From an uncultured Lachnospiraceae bacterium (lineage in GTDB: Bacteria; Bacillota; Clostridia; Lachnospirales; Lachnospiraceae): a DNA stretch of 64,000 bases. Where the stretch lies: the NCBI GenBank assembly GCA_947566645.1, contig CANOKL010000001.1, forward strand, positions 186,001 through 250,000, in the 5' to 3' direction. Of the stretch, positions 26,433 to 34,300 are shown one piece after another. The translations under genes were made by a program, and so were the position numbers. Below the pieces are notes generated by a model. It made no database searches. It had not been told where the DNA came from and was given only the letters and a program-made list of their open reading frames with translations. How positions within the stretch are numbered: position 1 is the first letter of the stretch; each line of letters opens with the position of its first letter.

Positions 26433-27998
26433 ATGGAACGCAGATTTAATATAACAGGCTTCTGTAATCCACAAAAACATTATATGGTTATGTTGGATGA
26501 CAGACTAAGAAAGATTAAGGAAACCTATGTTGACAACGGGGATTATTTTGTCATTAACAGAGGACGGCAGTATGGAAAGACTACAACACTTAAGGCGCTG
26601 GCAAAATATCTGGAAGAGGATTATATTGTATTTTCACTTGATTTCCAAAAATTTGCGACCGCAAGCTTTGAAAATGAAGCTGCATTTTCAAAGGCTTTTG
26701 TACAAAAGCTTTCGATTGCCCTTCGGAATTTAAAATCAGAGAATATGGAAAAAGCAATGGAGCTGCTGTCAGGCCTTAAAGCTAATGATCTGAACATAAG
26801 CATGATGGAACTCTTTGACTGCCTGAGTAATATTTGCGGAATTAGTCCGCGCCCTGTGGTGCTGATGATTGATGAAGTTGACAGTGCAAGCAATAATCAG
26901 GTATTCATTGACTTTCTGGCACAGCTTAGAGGTTTCTACCTGGAACGTGAGGATGTACCGATTTTTCACTCTGTCATTCTTGCGGGAGTATATGACATAA
27001 AGAATCTAAAATTAAAACTCCGCCCTGAAACAGAGCATTTATACAATAGTCCATGGAATATTGCTGCGGATTTTGACATTGACATGAGCTTTTCATCTGC
27101 TCAGATTATGTCCATGCTTGAAGAATATGAGGAAGATTACCATACAGGAATGTCCACCGCGAAGATGGCAGAAGAGATTTACCAGTATACATCCGGGTAT
27201 CCGGTGCTTGTTTCTGCGATCTGTAAATTCATAGATGAGAAAACGCAGAAAGCGTGGTCAGGGGCTGGAGTTGAAGAGGCTGTAAAAAAAATACTGACAG
27301 ATCATTCGCCGCTGTTTGAAAGTATGATCCGGCATCTTGCCGAGTATCCTTTCATGAAACAGATGTTTCAGGCAATTTTATTTCAGGGAAAGGAATTTTC
27401 ATATAATCCTGATACAAAAGAAATCAATCTTTCCCATATGTTTGGATATGCAGTCAACAGGAGCGGAAAGGTTCAGATTGCAAACCGGATTTTTGAAATG
27501 CGCCTTTATAATTATTTCCTCTCAGAGGATGAGCTTTCATCAGGCATTGGAACTCTGGCACAGCGTGATAAAAATTATTTTATTCGTGACGGACGTTTGG
27601 ATATGGACATGACGCTGAAAAAATTTGTGGAGTATTTTACTGATATTTACAGCGGCAACGATGACAGATTTATTGAAAAACATGGGCGGAAGATTTTTCT
27701 GATGTTTCTAAGGCCGATCATTAACGGCACAGGTAATTACTATATTGAAGCACAGACAAGGGATGCAAGGCGTACGGATGTCATTGTGGATTATCTGGGA
27801 GAACAGTTCATTGTTGAACTGAAAATATGGTATGGAGATGAATATAACAAAAGAGGTGAAGCTCAGCTGTCTGAATATTTGGATTATTATCGTAAAGACA
27901 GAGGATATATGTTAAGCTTCAACTTTAACAGGAATAAGAAAACAGGCCTGAGGGAGATTAGAACTGGCGGTAAAACGATTGTAGAAGCGGTTGTTTAG
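26433..27998 (+). CDS. AAA-like ATPase with C-terminal PD-(D/E)XK nuclease domain, paralogue 2
   Basis: 521 residues with the same plan as the gene upstream: FNITGFCN...HYMV, Walker A NRGRQYGKTT (42-51), Walker B VVLMIDEVDSASNNQVF, nuclease motifs RRTDVIVDY and VELKIWYG with QLSEYLDYY, ending VEAVV. ATG 26433 has GCGGAGG 10 bp upstream; an in-frame extension to 26325 would run through the hairpin repeat and is not credible. It is clearly more diverged than a recent duplicate of paralogue 1, so tandem placement may reflect independent arrival. Confidence 0.82.
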   Translation: MERRFNITGFCNPQKHYMVMLDDRLRKIKETYVDNGDYFVINRGRQYGKTTTLKALAKYLEEDYIVFSLDFQKFATASFENEAAFSKAFVQKLSIALRNLKSENMEKAMELLSGLKANDLNISMMELFDCLSNICGISPRPVVLMIDEVDSASNNQVFIDFLAQLRGFYLEREDVPIFHSVILAGVYDIKNLKLKLRPETEHLYNSPWNIAADFDIDMSFSSAQIMSMLEEYEEDYHTGMSTAKMAEEIYQYTSGYPVLVSAICKFIDEKTQKAWSGAGVEEAVKKILTDHSPLFESMIRHLAEYPFMKQMFQAILFQGKEFSYNPDTKEINLSHMFGYAVNRSGKVQIANRIFEMRLYNYFLSEDELSSGIGTLAQRDKNYFIRDGRLDMDMTLKKFVEYFTDIYSGNDDRFIEKHGRKIFLMFLRPIINGTGNYYIEAQTRDARRTDVIVDYLGEQFIVELKIWYGDEYNKRGEAQLSEYLDYYRKDRGYMLSFNFNRNKKTGLREIRTGGKTIVEAVV

Positions 27999-28023
27999 CC
28001 GGACTGGGGAGAAAAGTCATGAA

Positions 28024-28131
28024 GAAAATGTGTTAAAAATGATGAAACTCCTAAAGAAAATGTGTAAACTGAAGATAAAATTCCTAATGAAAATGTGTAA
28101 GAAGAAGGTAAAACTCCTAAAGAAAATGTGT
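28024..28131. repeat. Four-unit direct repeat array upstream of the AAA_14 ATPase
   Basis: The 10-mer GAAAATGTGT occurs at 28024, 28056, 28089 and 28122, i.e. every 32-33 bp (about three helical turns). Units 2-4 share a longer CTCCTAAAGAAAATGTGT (unit 3 reads TTCCTAATGAAAATGTGT). The array ends 9 bp before a candidate -35 box at 28140. It does not encode protein. Helical phasing suggests a regulator-binding array. Confidence 0.8.
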
Positions 28132-28139
28132 ATATTACA

Positions 28140-28168
28140 TTGCGGAAATGCATATAATAAGATATAAT
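28140..28168 (+). promoter_or_regulatory. Candidate promoter of the AAA_14/DUF4143 gene
   Basis: TTGCGG (28140-28145), 17-bp spacer, TATAAT (28163-28168), directly after the direct-repeat array. Confidence 0.5.
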
Positions 28169-28236
28169 GGTGGAACAGGCATCAGAATAACCATTGACAC
28201 TTATACCCTGGAATCAATGCAGAGGAGGTGTGCACC

Positions 28237-29538
28237 TTGTACCGCAAGCTTATGGAAAGTCTTAAAAAATGGAAAAATGATCCGGCAAAAAAGCCTGTGA
28301 TTATCAGGGGGGCAAGGCAGGTTGGCAAGACATGGCTGATGAAGGAGTTCGGGCGGACATGTTACGAGAAATGTGCATATATTTCTATGGATGAAAATGA
28401 AGTGATGCAGGATGTATTCCGTGATGCGTTCGATATAGAACGCATTATTTCTGCATTGGAGATTGCGGTTGGATTTAAGATAACCCCGGAGGATACGCTG
28501 ATTATTTTTGATGAAGTCCAGGAAATTCCGAGAGCGTTAAAATCCCTCAAATATTTTTGCGAAAACGCCCCGGAATATCATGTGGCAGCGGCAGGTTCGC
28601 TTTTAGGCGTTGCTTTACATGAAGGTACTTCATTTCCGGTGGGAAAGGTGGAGTTTTTAGACCTTTATCCATTAGACTATCAGGAATTTCTCTGCGCCTG
28701 CGGTGAAGAGACGCTTACAGAGCTTTTGAAGTCCGGTGACACAAGAATGATTACGGTTTTTAAAAATAAGTACATTGATTACCTGAAAATGTATTATTAT
28801 GTCGGAGGCATGCCGGAAGCGGTCGTAACATACTTAAAGTCAAGGGATCTAAAAAAAGTGCGCGTGGTACAGAACAGACTGCTCAGTGCTTATGAGAATG
28901 ATTTTTCAAAGCATGCTCCGGCAGAGATCGTCACGAGAATCCGGATGCTCTGGAATTCTATTCCTACCCAGTTGGCAAGGGAGAATAAGAAATTCGTATA
29001 TGGTCTGGTGCGGGAAGGTGCAAGAGCGAGGGAATATGAGGTTGCTATTACATGGCTTGCTGACTGCGGGCTTGTCTACAGGATTAACCGTATAAAAAAG
29101 CCGGATTTCCCGCTGCGTGCATACCAGGATTTCCGCGCATTTAAATTATTCATCGTAGATATTGGTCTTCTTGGTGCAATGACAAGGCTGGGGGCAAAGC
29201 TGATTCTGGAAGGGAACCGTATGTTTGAAGAATTTAAAGGAGCGCTTACAGAGCAGTATGTGCTGCAGCAGCTGGTGAACGACCCGGAGAATGATATTTT
29301 CTACTGGTCATCGGATACAACACCATCAGAGGTTGACTTTATCTTGCAGAATGAAGATGGGATTGTGCCGGTTGAAGTGAAGGCCGAGGAGAATCTTCAA
29401 GCTAAAAGTCTGCGGTTTTTTTGTGAGAAATTTCAGACCGGGAAGGCGGTAAGAACCTCCATGTCTGACTACAGAAAACAGGAATGGATGGTAAACATTC
29501 CGCTGTATTTAGCCGGAGAGATGGGGAAATATATATAA
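28237..29538 (+). CDS. AAA_14 / DUF4143 ATPase
   Basis: 433 residues. N-terminal AAA_14 domain with Walker A GARQVGKT (25-32) and Walker B LIIFDEVQEIPRA, then a DUF4143 domain whose C-terminus has the PD-(D/E)XK-like VDFILQNEDG-IVPVEVKAEEN. TTG 28237 was chosen because the family starts with YRK and GAGGAGG ends 8 bp upstream; GTG 28228 overlaps that site. Function unknown; family members are widespread and sometimes treated as orphan defence or toxin-like ATPases. It follows two ATPase/nuclease genes of related logic. Confidence 0.85.
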   Translation: MYRKLMESLKKWKNDPAKKPVIIRGARQVGKTWLMKEFGRTCYEKCAYISMDENEVMQDVFRDAFDIERIISALEIAVGFKITPEDTLIIFDEVQEIPRALKSLKYFCENAPEYHVAAAGSLLGVALHEGTSFPVGKVEFLDLYPLDYQEFLCACGEETLTELLKSGDTRMITVFKNKYIDYLKMYYYVGGMPEAVVTYLKSRDLKKVRVVQNRLLSAYENDFSKHAPAEIVTRIRMLWNSIPTQLARENKKFVYGLVREGARAREYEVAITWLADCGLVYRINRIKKPDFPLRAYQDFRAFKLFIVDIGLLGAMTRLGAKLILEGNRMFEEFKGALTEQYVLQQLVNDPENDIFYWSSDTTPSEVDFILQNEDGIVPVEVKAEENLQAKSLRFFCEKFQTGKAVRTSMSDYRKQEWMVNIPLYLAGEMGKYI

Positions 29539-29584
29539 TGCCTGTCTAATTGCCTTTAGGAACTGTAGGGGCAGAGGGTGCAGG

Positions 29585-30925
29585 TTATGAAGGCGCCGGC
29601 CTGTGGATACGCGCCCATACATTCACATCCGTAATCTGCAGCATTCCCAGTATCTGAAAAGAGATATACAGTTGTGCAGTCAGAGTGATGTCATCCAGAT
29701 CCAGTTTAAAATCATCCCGGATTTTGGAAATGCGGTTATACATTGTATTCGTATGGATATACAGTACCTGCGCTGCAAGCCGGATAGAGCCGTTGGCAAG
29801 GATATATGCTGACAGTGTGTTAAGGTAATCCGTATTGTTTGTCCTGTCATACTGCAGGATGTAGAGAAGGGTTGGATGACAGAAATCAATCAGTCTGATC
29901 TTACTGCTCTTTGAGACAATTTCCAAAAGATGAGTAATGGAAAAATCCGTATACTTTACTACCCTGTAACTCATCGTATAATGATAGAAGTTATTAATTT
30001 CAATCGCCTTAACGCTCTGACCAAAAAAAGTACTTAGCATGGTTATTTCAGAAAATCCATTGCTGATCCCGGCACACATATTGCAGTCTTTTAAATAATC
30101 AGACAAAGCATTCAGGCAGGAGGCGTCCGGCTGCTCAAAATAATGGCATCCGAGTATCGCCACAATATAATCCTGATAGTCATAGAGATTTGCAGTTTCC
30201 AGGATTGCCTGGATCTTTGTATAGTCCGGCAGCTGGCGGCTTTTATGCTGTCTGTCTATTGCAAGGACATAATACTGTTCATGCTCCTTCCATCCTGCTT
30301 CCGTTAACTGTATCCTGGCGGAAGCAGGCGATGCAGGAAGAGAGTCAAGGAGATTTAAAATAAGCTCATCCAGAGTCCCGGAGGGCGCACTGGGTCTGAG
30401 TGTGATGATTCCATTATGCTTAGTAAGTGCATTGCAGACAGAGGCCATATAGTGAAGGCTGTCCTGTCTGTAGCGGAATTTGTTCTGCTCTATGATACAT
30501 AAATATTCTGTTTTCCCGGAACCTTCCCGTTCTATGATTCCAACAAATATATTGTTTTGAAAACCCTTTGATCCGTCAATTCTGATCAGGGTTTCTTTTT
30601 TTTCAGAAAGCAGGGCATGCTTTATCATCCCCATGAATGCGTCATCCATTCGGATACCGAAATCATCAGAGTGAATGCGCGGAACCAGCTGGTCATTAAG
30701 AAGAACCACAGGATTATGCTCTAAAATGCTGCTGCAGATACGAATCAGTCTGAAATAGGCCGGAGTATTCATAAGCTCTTCGTAAAACTGCAGGAGCAGA
30801 GCTTCCTTCTGCTGATGCCACAGCAGATAATCGCAGCACAGGGTGAGAACCTGGCGGAAATCGTCCGGGGATGTAAAGAGTACGCAGTTCAGTCTGTCCT
30901 TCTGCAGGGAAATCAGAGCAGTATC
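29585..30925 (-). pseudogene. PucR/CdaR-family regulator, 5' end lost
   Basis: The C-terminal PucR-type helix-turn-helix is intact (LAAQVLYIHTNTMYNRISKIRDDF) after a GGDEF-like middle region. The protein-like frame continues upstream of the first usable ATG (30772) as far as about 30925 (SLQKDRLNCVLFTSPDDF, YLLWHQQKEALL), without any start codon before a stop at 30950-30952. Exactly there the opposite strand becomes a grdB fragment. The gene therefore seems to have lost its N-terminus by a fusion event. A shorter 395-residue protein from ATG 30772 could still be made, but no good ribosome-binding site precedes it. Confidence 0.72.
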
Positions 30926-31258
30926 AGAGGAAATATAAAGCTTGACGCACTACTTCCGGGGGAGTTTTTCAGCATCCATGGGGGATACAGCACGAATGAT
31001 GTCAATGCAGATCCCGAGGTGCTGGTACCGCTGTCTACCATCAAAGAACTGGAGAGGGAAGGAAAATTTGGAAGCCTGTATCCATATCTGTTTACAACAA
31101 CAGGTAATCTTACAGCGCTTAAGGAAGCCCGCCGTATGGGCGAGGAGATCGCACAGGAGGTAAGGAACCGGGATGTAGATGCAGTAATTTTTGTTTCTAC
31201 ATGAGGAAGCTGTACACGTTGCGGTGCAACGATGGTGAAAGAGCTGGAAAGAGAGATT
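30926..31258 (+). pseudogene. grdB: grdB fragment: selenocysteine region of glycine/sarcosine/betaine reductase component B
   Basis: About 110 codons matching the part of GrdB around its active-site selenocysteine: FFSIHGGYSTNDVNADPE, VLVPLSTIKELEREGKFG, VDAVIFVST, then in-frame TGA (31202-31204) and GSCTRCGATMVKELERE, the exact surroundings of Sec in GrdB (STUGTCTRCGATMVKEIER). A stem-loop CGTTGC-GGT-GCAACG begins 12 bases after the UGA (31217-31231), as expected of a bacterial SECIS. Homology stops at about 31258 where an inverted repeat begins. Upstream GrdB parts are missing here; another piece lies at 31524-31815. Not a functional reductase. Confidence 0.85.
31217..31231 (+). promoter_or_regulatory. 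Putative SECIS stem-loop
   Basis: Perfect 6-bp stem CGTTGC/GCAACG with loop GGT, 12 nt after the in-frame UGA at 31202. Position and GU-containing loop fit bacterial SelB-binding elements. It marks the fragment as derived from a true selenoprotein gene. Confidence 0.55.
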
Positions 31259-31259
31259 T

Positions 31260-31360
31260 CTAGCTGTGTGGTTGGAGGCTCTTTAGAGCCTCCAACCTAC
31301 TTCATTCGCAAAAACCGTGCTGACGCACTCTTACGTCTGCTGACGCAGCCGCACAGCTGG
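31260..31360. repeat. Inverted-repeat element breaking grdB, with internal hairpin
   Basis: Ends CTAGCTGTGTGG and CCGCACAGCTGG are imperfect inverted repeats. Inside is a perfect 26-bp hairpin (GTTGGAGGCTCT, TT, AGAGCCTCCAAC; 31271-31296) and a direct repeat GCTGACGCA at 31319 and 31339. It separates the two grdB pieces. Confidence 0.6.
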
Positions 31361-31451
31361 AATAATTTGACGTATGGGATATATTTCGTGTAAAATGAGC
31401 AAAAAGAATATCTATTTAGCAGTAAGGAAAAATAAGGCGAGGAGGATTAAG

Positions 31452-31958
31452 ATGAAACAACTGGGATTCGGAATGCTGAGGCTTCCGCTTATCAGCCCGG
31501 GCAATGATGCATCTGTTGACTGGGCAGATGCAGAGGGCTATTTTGGACACGGAGTAAGAAAAGAGGTTTTTGTGGAAAGGACGGCAGCAGACCGGGCGGT
31601 TGATATGCTGCTTGCGAAGATTGCCGGACAGCCCTATGAGACAGAATATGTGATAGAGATGCATGATGCAGTTACTCCGGCGAAGGCAGTAGAGGACATT
31701 GCTCACAGCAGGGTAGCAGTTGTCACTACAGGCGGGCTGGTTCCGGTAGGGAATCCGGATCACATGCCGTCAGGGACAGCCTCTATCTGGAAGACCTATC
31801 CGGATGACGGATGGAAGTTAGAACCTCAGTATCATGGCCTGGCACATACCTATGGAAAAGCATCTGACTGTATCAGGTGCAGGCAGTGTGAAAAGCACTG
31901 TCCGCAGCAGATCAGGATTACGGAACATCTTTCAGAGATTGCCGGAATGTGGGGATAG
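31452..31958 (+). pseudogene. Chimeric open frame: aldo/keto reductase ends around a grdB piece
   Basis: 168 codons after a good AGGAGG. Residues 1-24 (MKQLGFGMLRLPLISPGNDA) are the N-terminus of a ferredoxin-type aldo/keto reductase. Residues about 26-122 match mid-GrdB (GVRKEVFVERTAADRAVDML, PYETEY, VAVVTTGGLVPVGNPDHMPS). Residues about 127-168 return to the reductase C-terminus with a 4Fe-4S ligand set C140, C143, C146, C150 (ASDCIRCRQCEKHCPQQI). About 200 central residues of the reductase, with its catalytic tetrad, are missing, so neither parent activity can survive. The frame is open throughout. The grdB piece here precedes, in protein order, the one found upstream at 30926. Confidence 0.8.
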
Positions 31959-32095
31959 TTCGTTATCTTAGGAGATCCGGAGGCCGCTCATGGCAGCGGT
32001 AGTCCCGAAGGCAGTTCCAGAAGAACGAAGGATAAGAAGAAACAGGCCAGCGTTCCTAAACGGTACAGGAGGCATGATTGGAAGGAGGAACCTCA

Positions 32096-33658
32096 GTGAG
32101 AAAAAATAACAGACAATTATATGAGAAAAAAATAATATCAGTGCTGCTTGCAGTTATATTCATACTCTCGAGTACGCTTCCTGTATATGGGGCTTCCGGG
32201 AAAAACACTCCTGCCCTAAGCACAAAAAAGATTACGCTGCGTACAGGAATTTCAAAAAGCATCAAGATAAAAAATAATCCGGCAGGGGCAAAAGCTACAT
32301 GGAAGAGCAGTAATAAAAAAGTAGCCAGCGTAAGGGGAGGTACAGTCACAGGCCGGAAAGAGGGAAAGGCTGTCATTACCTGTAAGGTGACCTACAGGGA
32401 ATCCGGCAAAAAAGTGACAAAGAAGCTTCAGACAAAAGTTACCGTGAAGAAAACAAAAGCCGTATACCCGGAGCATAAGCCTTATGGAAAAGGTGTGGGT
32501 GTAAAGCCAGGCCGGGTAGTGTGGAGCCATAACCCCAAAGCTGTCAAATGGAACGGAAAAGGCTACTGGTGGAAAACAGAACATTTTAAAGAGAAAATAA
32601 TCCTTAAGATGGTACGGGAAAGCATATCATCACTTGGAGGTGCAAAAAAGCCTGAAAAAGCCTGGAAAAAGCTTTTTGCAGCAAAGAACGGGAAAAATAA
32701 GGCACGGAAAAAGATAGCAATCAAGGCCAATATCAACGGCTCCGGCGTGTTTGATGATGATGACAGCGGCAGGACAAAGATGAGCTACACCAATCCGGTG
32801 CTGCTTCGGTGTCTTCTGCTTTCCCTGGTAAAGGATGCGGGCATAAAGCCGTCTGACATTACGGTATATGATGTTTCCAGAATCTTTCCGGAATATATGA
32901 TTGGCCTGTGTACTGCAGGAGAGCTTAAGGGCGTGAAATTTACAGGGAGGAAGAACGGCACGGCTGACAAGTCAAAACAGATCCGGTGGTCTTACCCTTT
33001 TAAAGGAGCAGTCAATTATCTTCCCACCTGCGTGACAGAGGCGGATTATGTGATAAACCTGGCAAACTTGAAAGGGCACAGCTATGGAATCACACTCTGC
33101 GGGAAAAACCATTTCGGTTCTTTTATCAATGGAAATGCCATGCGCCCGCCGGAAGGTGCGAATCTCCACCAATTCCTGACAATGGATGAAATGGGGATTT
33201 ACAGCCCGCTTGTGGATCTGATGGCAAATAAGGAACTGGGCGGCAAGACAGTTCTGTACATGCTGGACGCCCTGATCTGCGCACCCTCAGAAGGGGACGA
33301 TATTATAGGAAAGAATGCAAAATGGAAACAGTATCCCTTTAACGGGGGTTATACCTCCAGTGTATTTGTGTCCCAGGATCCGGTTGCGATCGACTCGGTA
33401 GGCGCTGATTTTCTCATGAATGAGCCTGCAGTTACGAACAATAATGACAGCCTGAAAAACAATGCCACAGTGGAAAACTACCTGCATGAGGCAGGACTGG
33501 TTAAAAATGCACCGTCAGGAATTGTATATCAGAATGGGAGTGGGAAAAAAGTCAGCAACCTGGGCGTGCATGAACACTGGAATAATCCAGTAGACAGAAA
33601 ATATAGCCGAAACCGTGGAAAAAAGGAGGGAATTGAGCTGATACAGATCTTGCACTGA
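32096..33658 (+). CDS. Secreted DUF362 protein with N-terminal Ig-like (BIG2) domain
   Basis: 520 residues. A signal peptide (KIISVLLAVIFILSSTLPVYG) is followed by a Lys-rich bacterial Ig-like domain (about 40-115: ITLRTGISKSIKIKN, ATWKSSNKKVASVRGGTVTG) and a DUF362 domain with VINLANLKGHSYGITLCGKNHFGSF and SVFVSQDPVAIDSVGADFL. Cell-surface location is likely; DUF362 proteins are of unknown function, sometimes near Fe-S or redox genes. GTG 32096 was chosen because AAGGAGGAA lies 6 bp upstream; TTG 32078 precedes that site. Very basic composition. A family B repeat begins about 8 bp after the stop. Confidence 0.82.
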   Translation: MRKNNRQLYEKKIISVLLAVIFILSSTLPVYGASGKNTPALSTKKITLRTGISKSIKIKNNPAGAKATWKSSNKKVASVRGGTVTGRKEGKAVITCKVTYRESGKKVTKKLQTKVTVKKTKAVYPEHKPYGKGVGVKPGRVVWSHNPKAVKWNGKGYWWKTEHFKEKIILKMVRESISSLGGAKKPEKAWKKLFAAKNGKNKARKKIAIKANINGSGVFDDDDSGRTKMSYTNPVLLRCLLLSLVKDAGIKPSDITVYDVSRIFPEYMIGLCTAGELKGVKFTGRKNGTADKSKQIRWSYPFKGAVNYLPTCVTEADYVINLANLKGHSYGITLCGKNHFGSFINGNAMRPPEGANLHQFLTMDEMGIYSPLVDLMANKELGGKTVLYMLDALICAPSEGDDIIGKNAKWKQYPFNGGYTSSVFVSQDPVAIDSVGADFLMNEPAVTNNNDSLKNNATVENYLHEAGLVKNAPSGIVYQNGSGKKVSNLGVHEHWNNPVDRKYSRNRGKKEGIELIQILH

Positions 33659-33666
33659 ACCGATGC

Positions 33667-33781
33667 TGCTATTCACGGACAAACCGTCCGCTCATAGTAA
33701 TGCATCCAGCCCATTAAAAAGTCGCTTTCAGCGAGGGGCTGGATGCCGTGCAGCGGGGTGCACGGCCCCGTGAATAGCAAC
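33667..33781. repeat. Family B composite palindrome, copy 2
   Basis: Terminal inverted repeats GCTGCTATTCACGG and CCGTGAATAGCAAC enclose the hairpins seen in copy 1, but a block of about 24 bp present in copy 1 (after GGATGCCG) is absent. It starts 8 bp after the DUF362 stop. Confidence 0.88.
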
Positions 33782-33819
33782 GAGTGAGCGGCGTTTTTTG
33801 AAAAATAATCCATTGGGGG

Positions 33820-33848
33820 TTGATTTTTTTGAGGAATAGAGGTATAAT
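33820..33848 (+). promoter_or_regulatory. Promoter of tRNA-Gly
   Basis: TTGATT (33820-33825), 17-bp spacer, TATAAT (33843-33848), ending 11 bp before the tRNA. Confidence 0.7.
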
Positions 33849-33859
33849 AATTTTGCTAA

Positions 33860-33930
33860 GCAGATATGGTTCATCGGTAGAACACTGGCTTCCCAAGCCG
33901 GAGAGGCGGGTTCGACTCCCGTTATCTGCT
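33860..33930 (+). tRNA. tRNA-Gly(CCC)
   Basis: 71 nt cloverleaf. Acceptor stem GCAGATA/TATCTGC, D arm with GTTCATCGGTAGAAC, anticodon stem CTGGC/GCCGG with loop TTCCCAA (anticodon CCC), T arm GCGGG-TTCGACT-CCCGT. No encoded CCA. A T7 run follows and probably terminates the transcript. Confidence 0.95.
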
Positions 33931-34182
33931 TTTTTTGAACTTCTTTATTCTTAAATATTCATAGTATTCTTATGAAGGGAAATATTATAAAATCACGTCT
34001 GATGCTCTTTTTGAAAGTTTTCCACCGACCTGTGAAATCTAATGGAAACGATAAATTTGTGATCTTGGTGTTATTTTGATATTAAAAAATCTTGACAGAC
34101 CTATGAAATGCCTCTATAATACATGCGCCTAAAGTGAAAATGCAATTGATTTACTATTTTGTAAATTAATTTGTGATGTATG
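33931..34182. other. AT-rich intergenic region with direct repeats
   Basis: No coding sequence seen. GACCTGTGAAAT (34027-34038) recurs as GACCTATGAAAT (34098-34109), the second copy lying between the -35 and -10 boxes of the promoter at 34092. They may be operator half-sites for the regulator encoded at 34301. Confidence 0.5.
34092..34120 (+). promoter_or_regulatory. Perfect-consensus sigma-A promoter
   Basis: TTGACA (34092-34097), 17-bp spacer, TATAAT (34115-34120). Transcription would pass through a family B repeat into the ArsR-type gene at 34301 and its ABC-2 operon. Confidence 0.75.
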
Positions 34183-34266
34183 GTTACTATTCACGGCCTA
34201 ACCGGCCGCTCATAGTAACGCATCCAGCCCATTTAAAAGTCGCTTTCAGCGAGGGGCTGGATGCCG
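34183..34266. repeat. Family B composite palindrome, copy 3 (right end missing)
   Basis: Starts GTTACTATTCACGG and contains the first two hairpins (GTTACTAT/ATAGTAAC and CATCCAGCCC/GGGGCTGGATG) but stops after GATGCCG, lacking the GTGCACGG part and the right terminal repeat. It lies in the presumed 5' leader of the next operon. Confidence 0.85.
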
Positions 34267-34300
34267 ATACTTGCAGAGTAAACAGCACCGGAGGTATTGT

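Noticed and set aside
28024..28131. CRISPR-like array
   Set aside because: Only four short units with 22-23 bp between the identical 10-mers, and the intervening sequence is itself partly conserved; no cas genes.
30815..31204. A normal 129-residue protein ending at 31204
   Set aside because: The terminal TGA is the selenocysteine position of GrdB and the first third of the frame is antisense to the truncated PucR gene.
31374..31451. N-terminal extension of the chimeric reductase frame
   Set aside because: AGGAGG at 31440 points to ATG 31452; the upstream stretch has no ribosome-binding site.
33931..34300. Riboswitch upstream of the ArsR-type gene
   Set aside because: The structured part is the family B repeat, present elsewhere after stop codons; no known riboswitch core was recognised.
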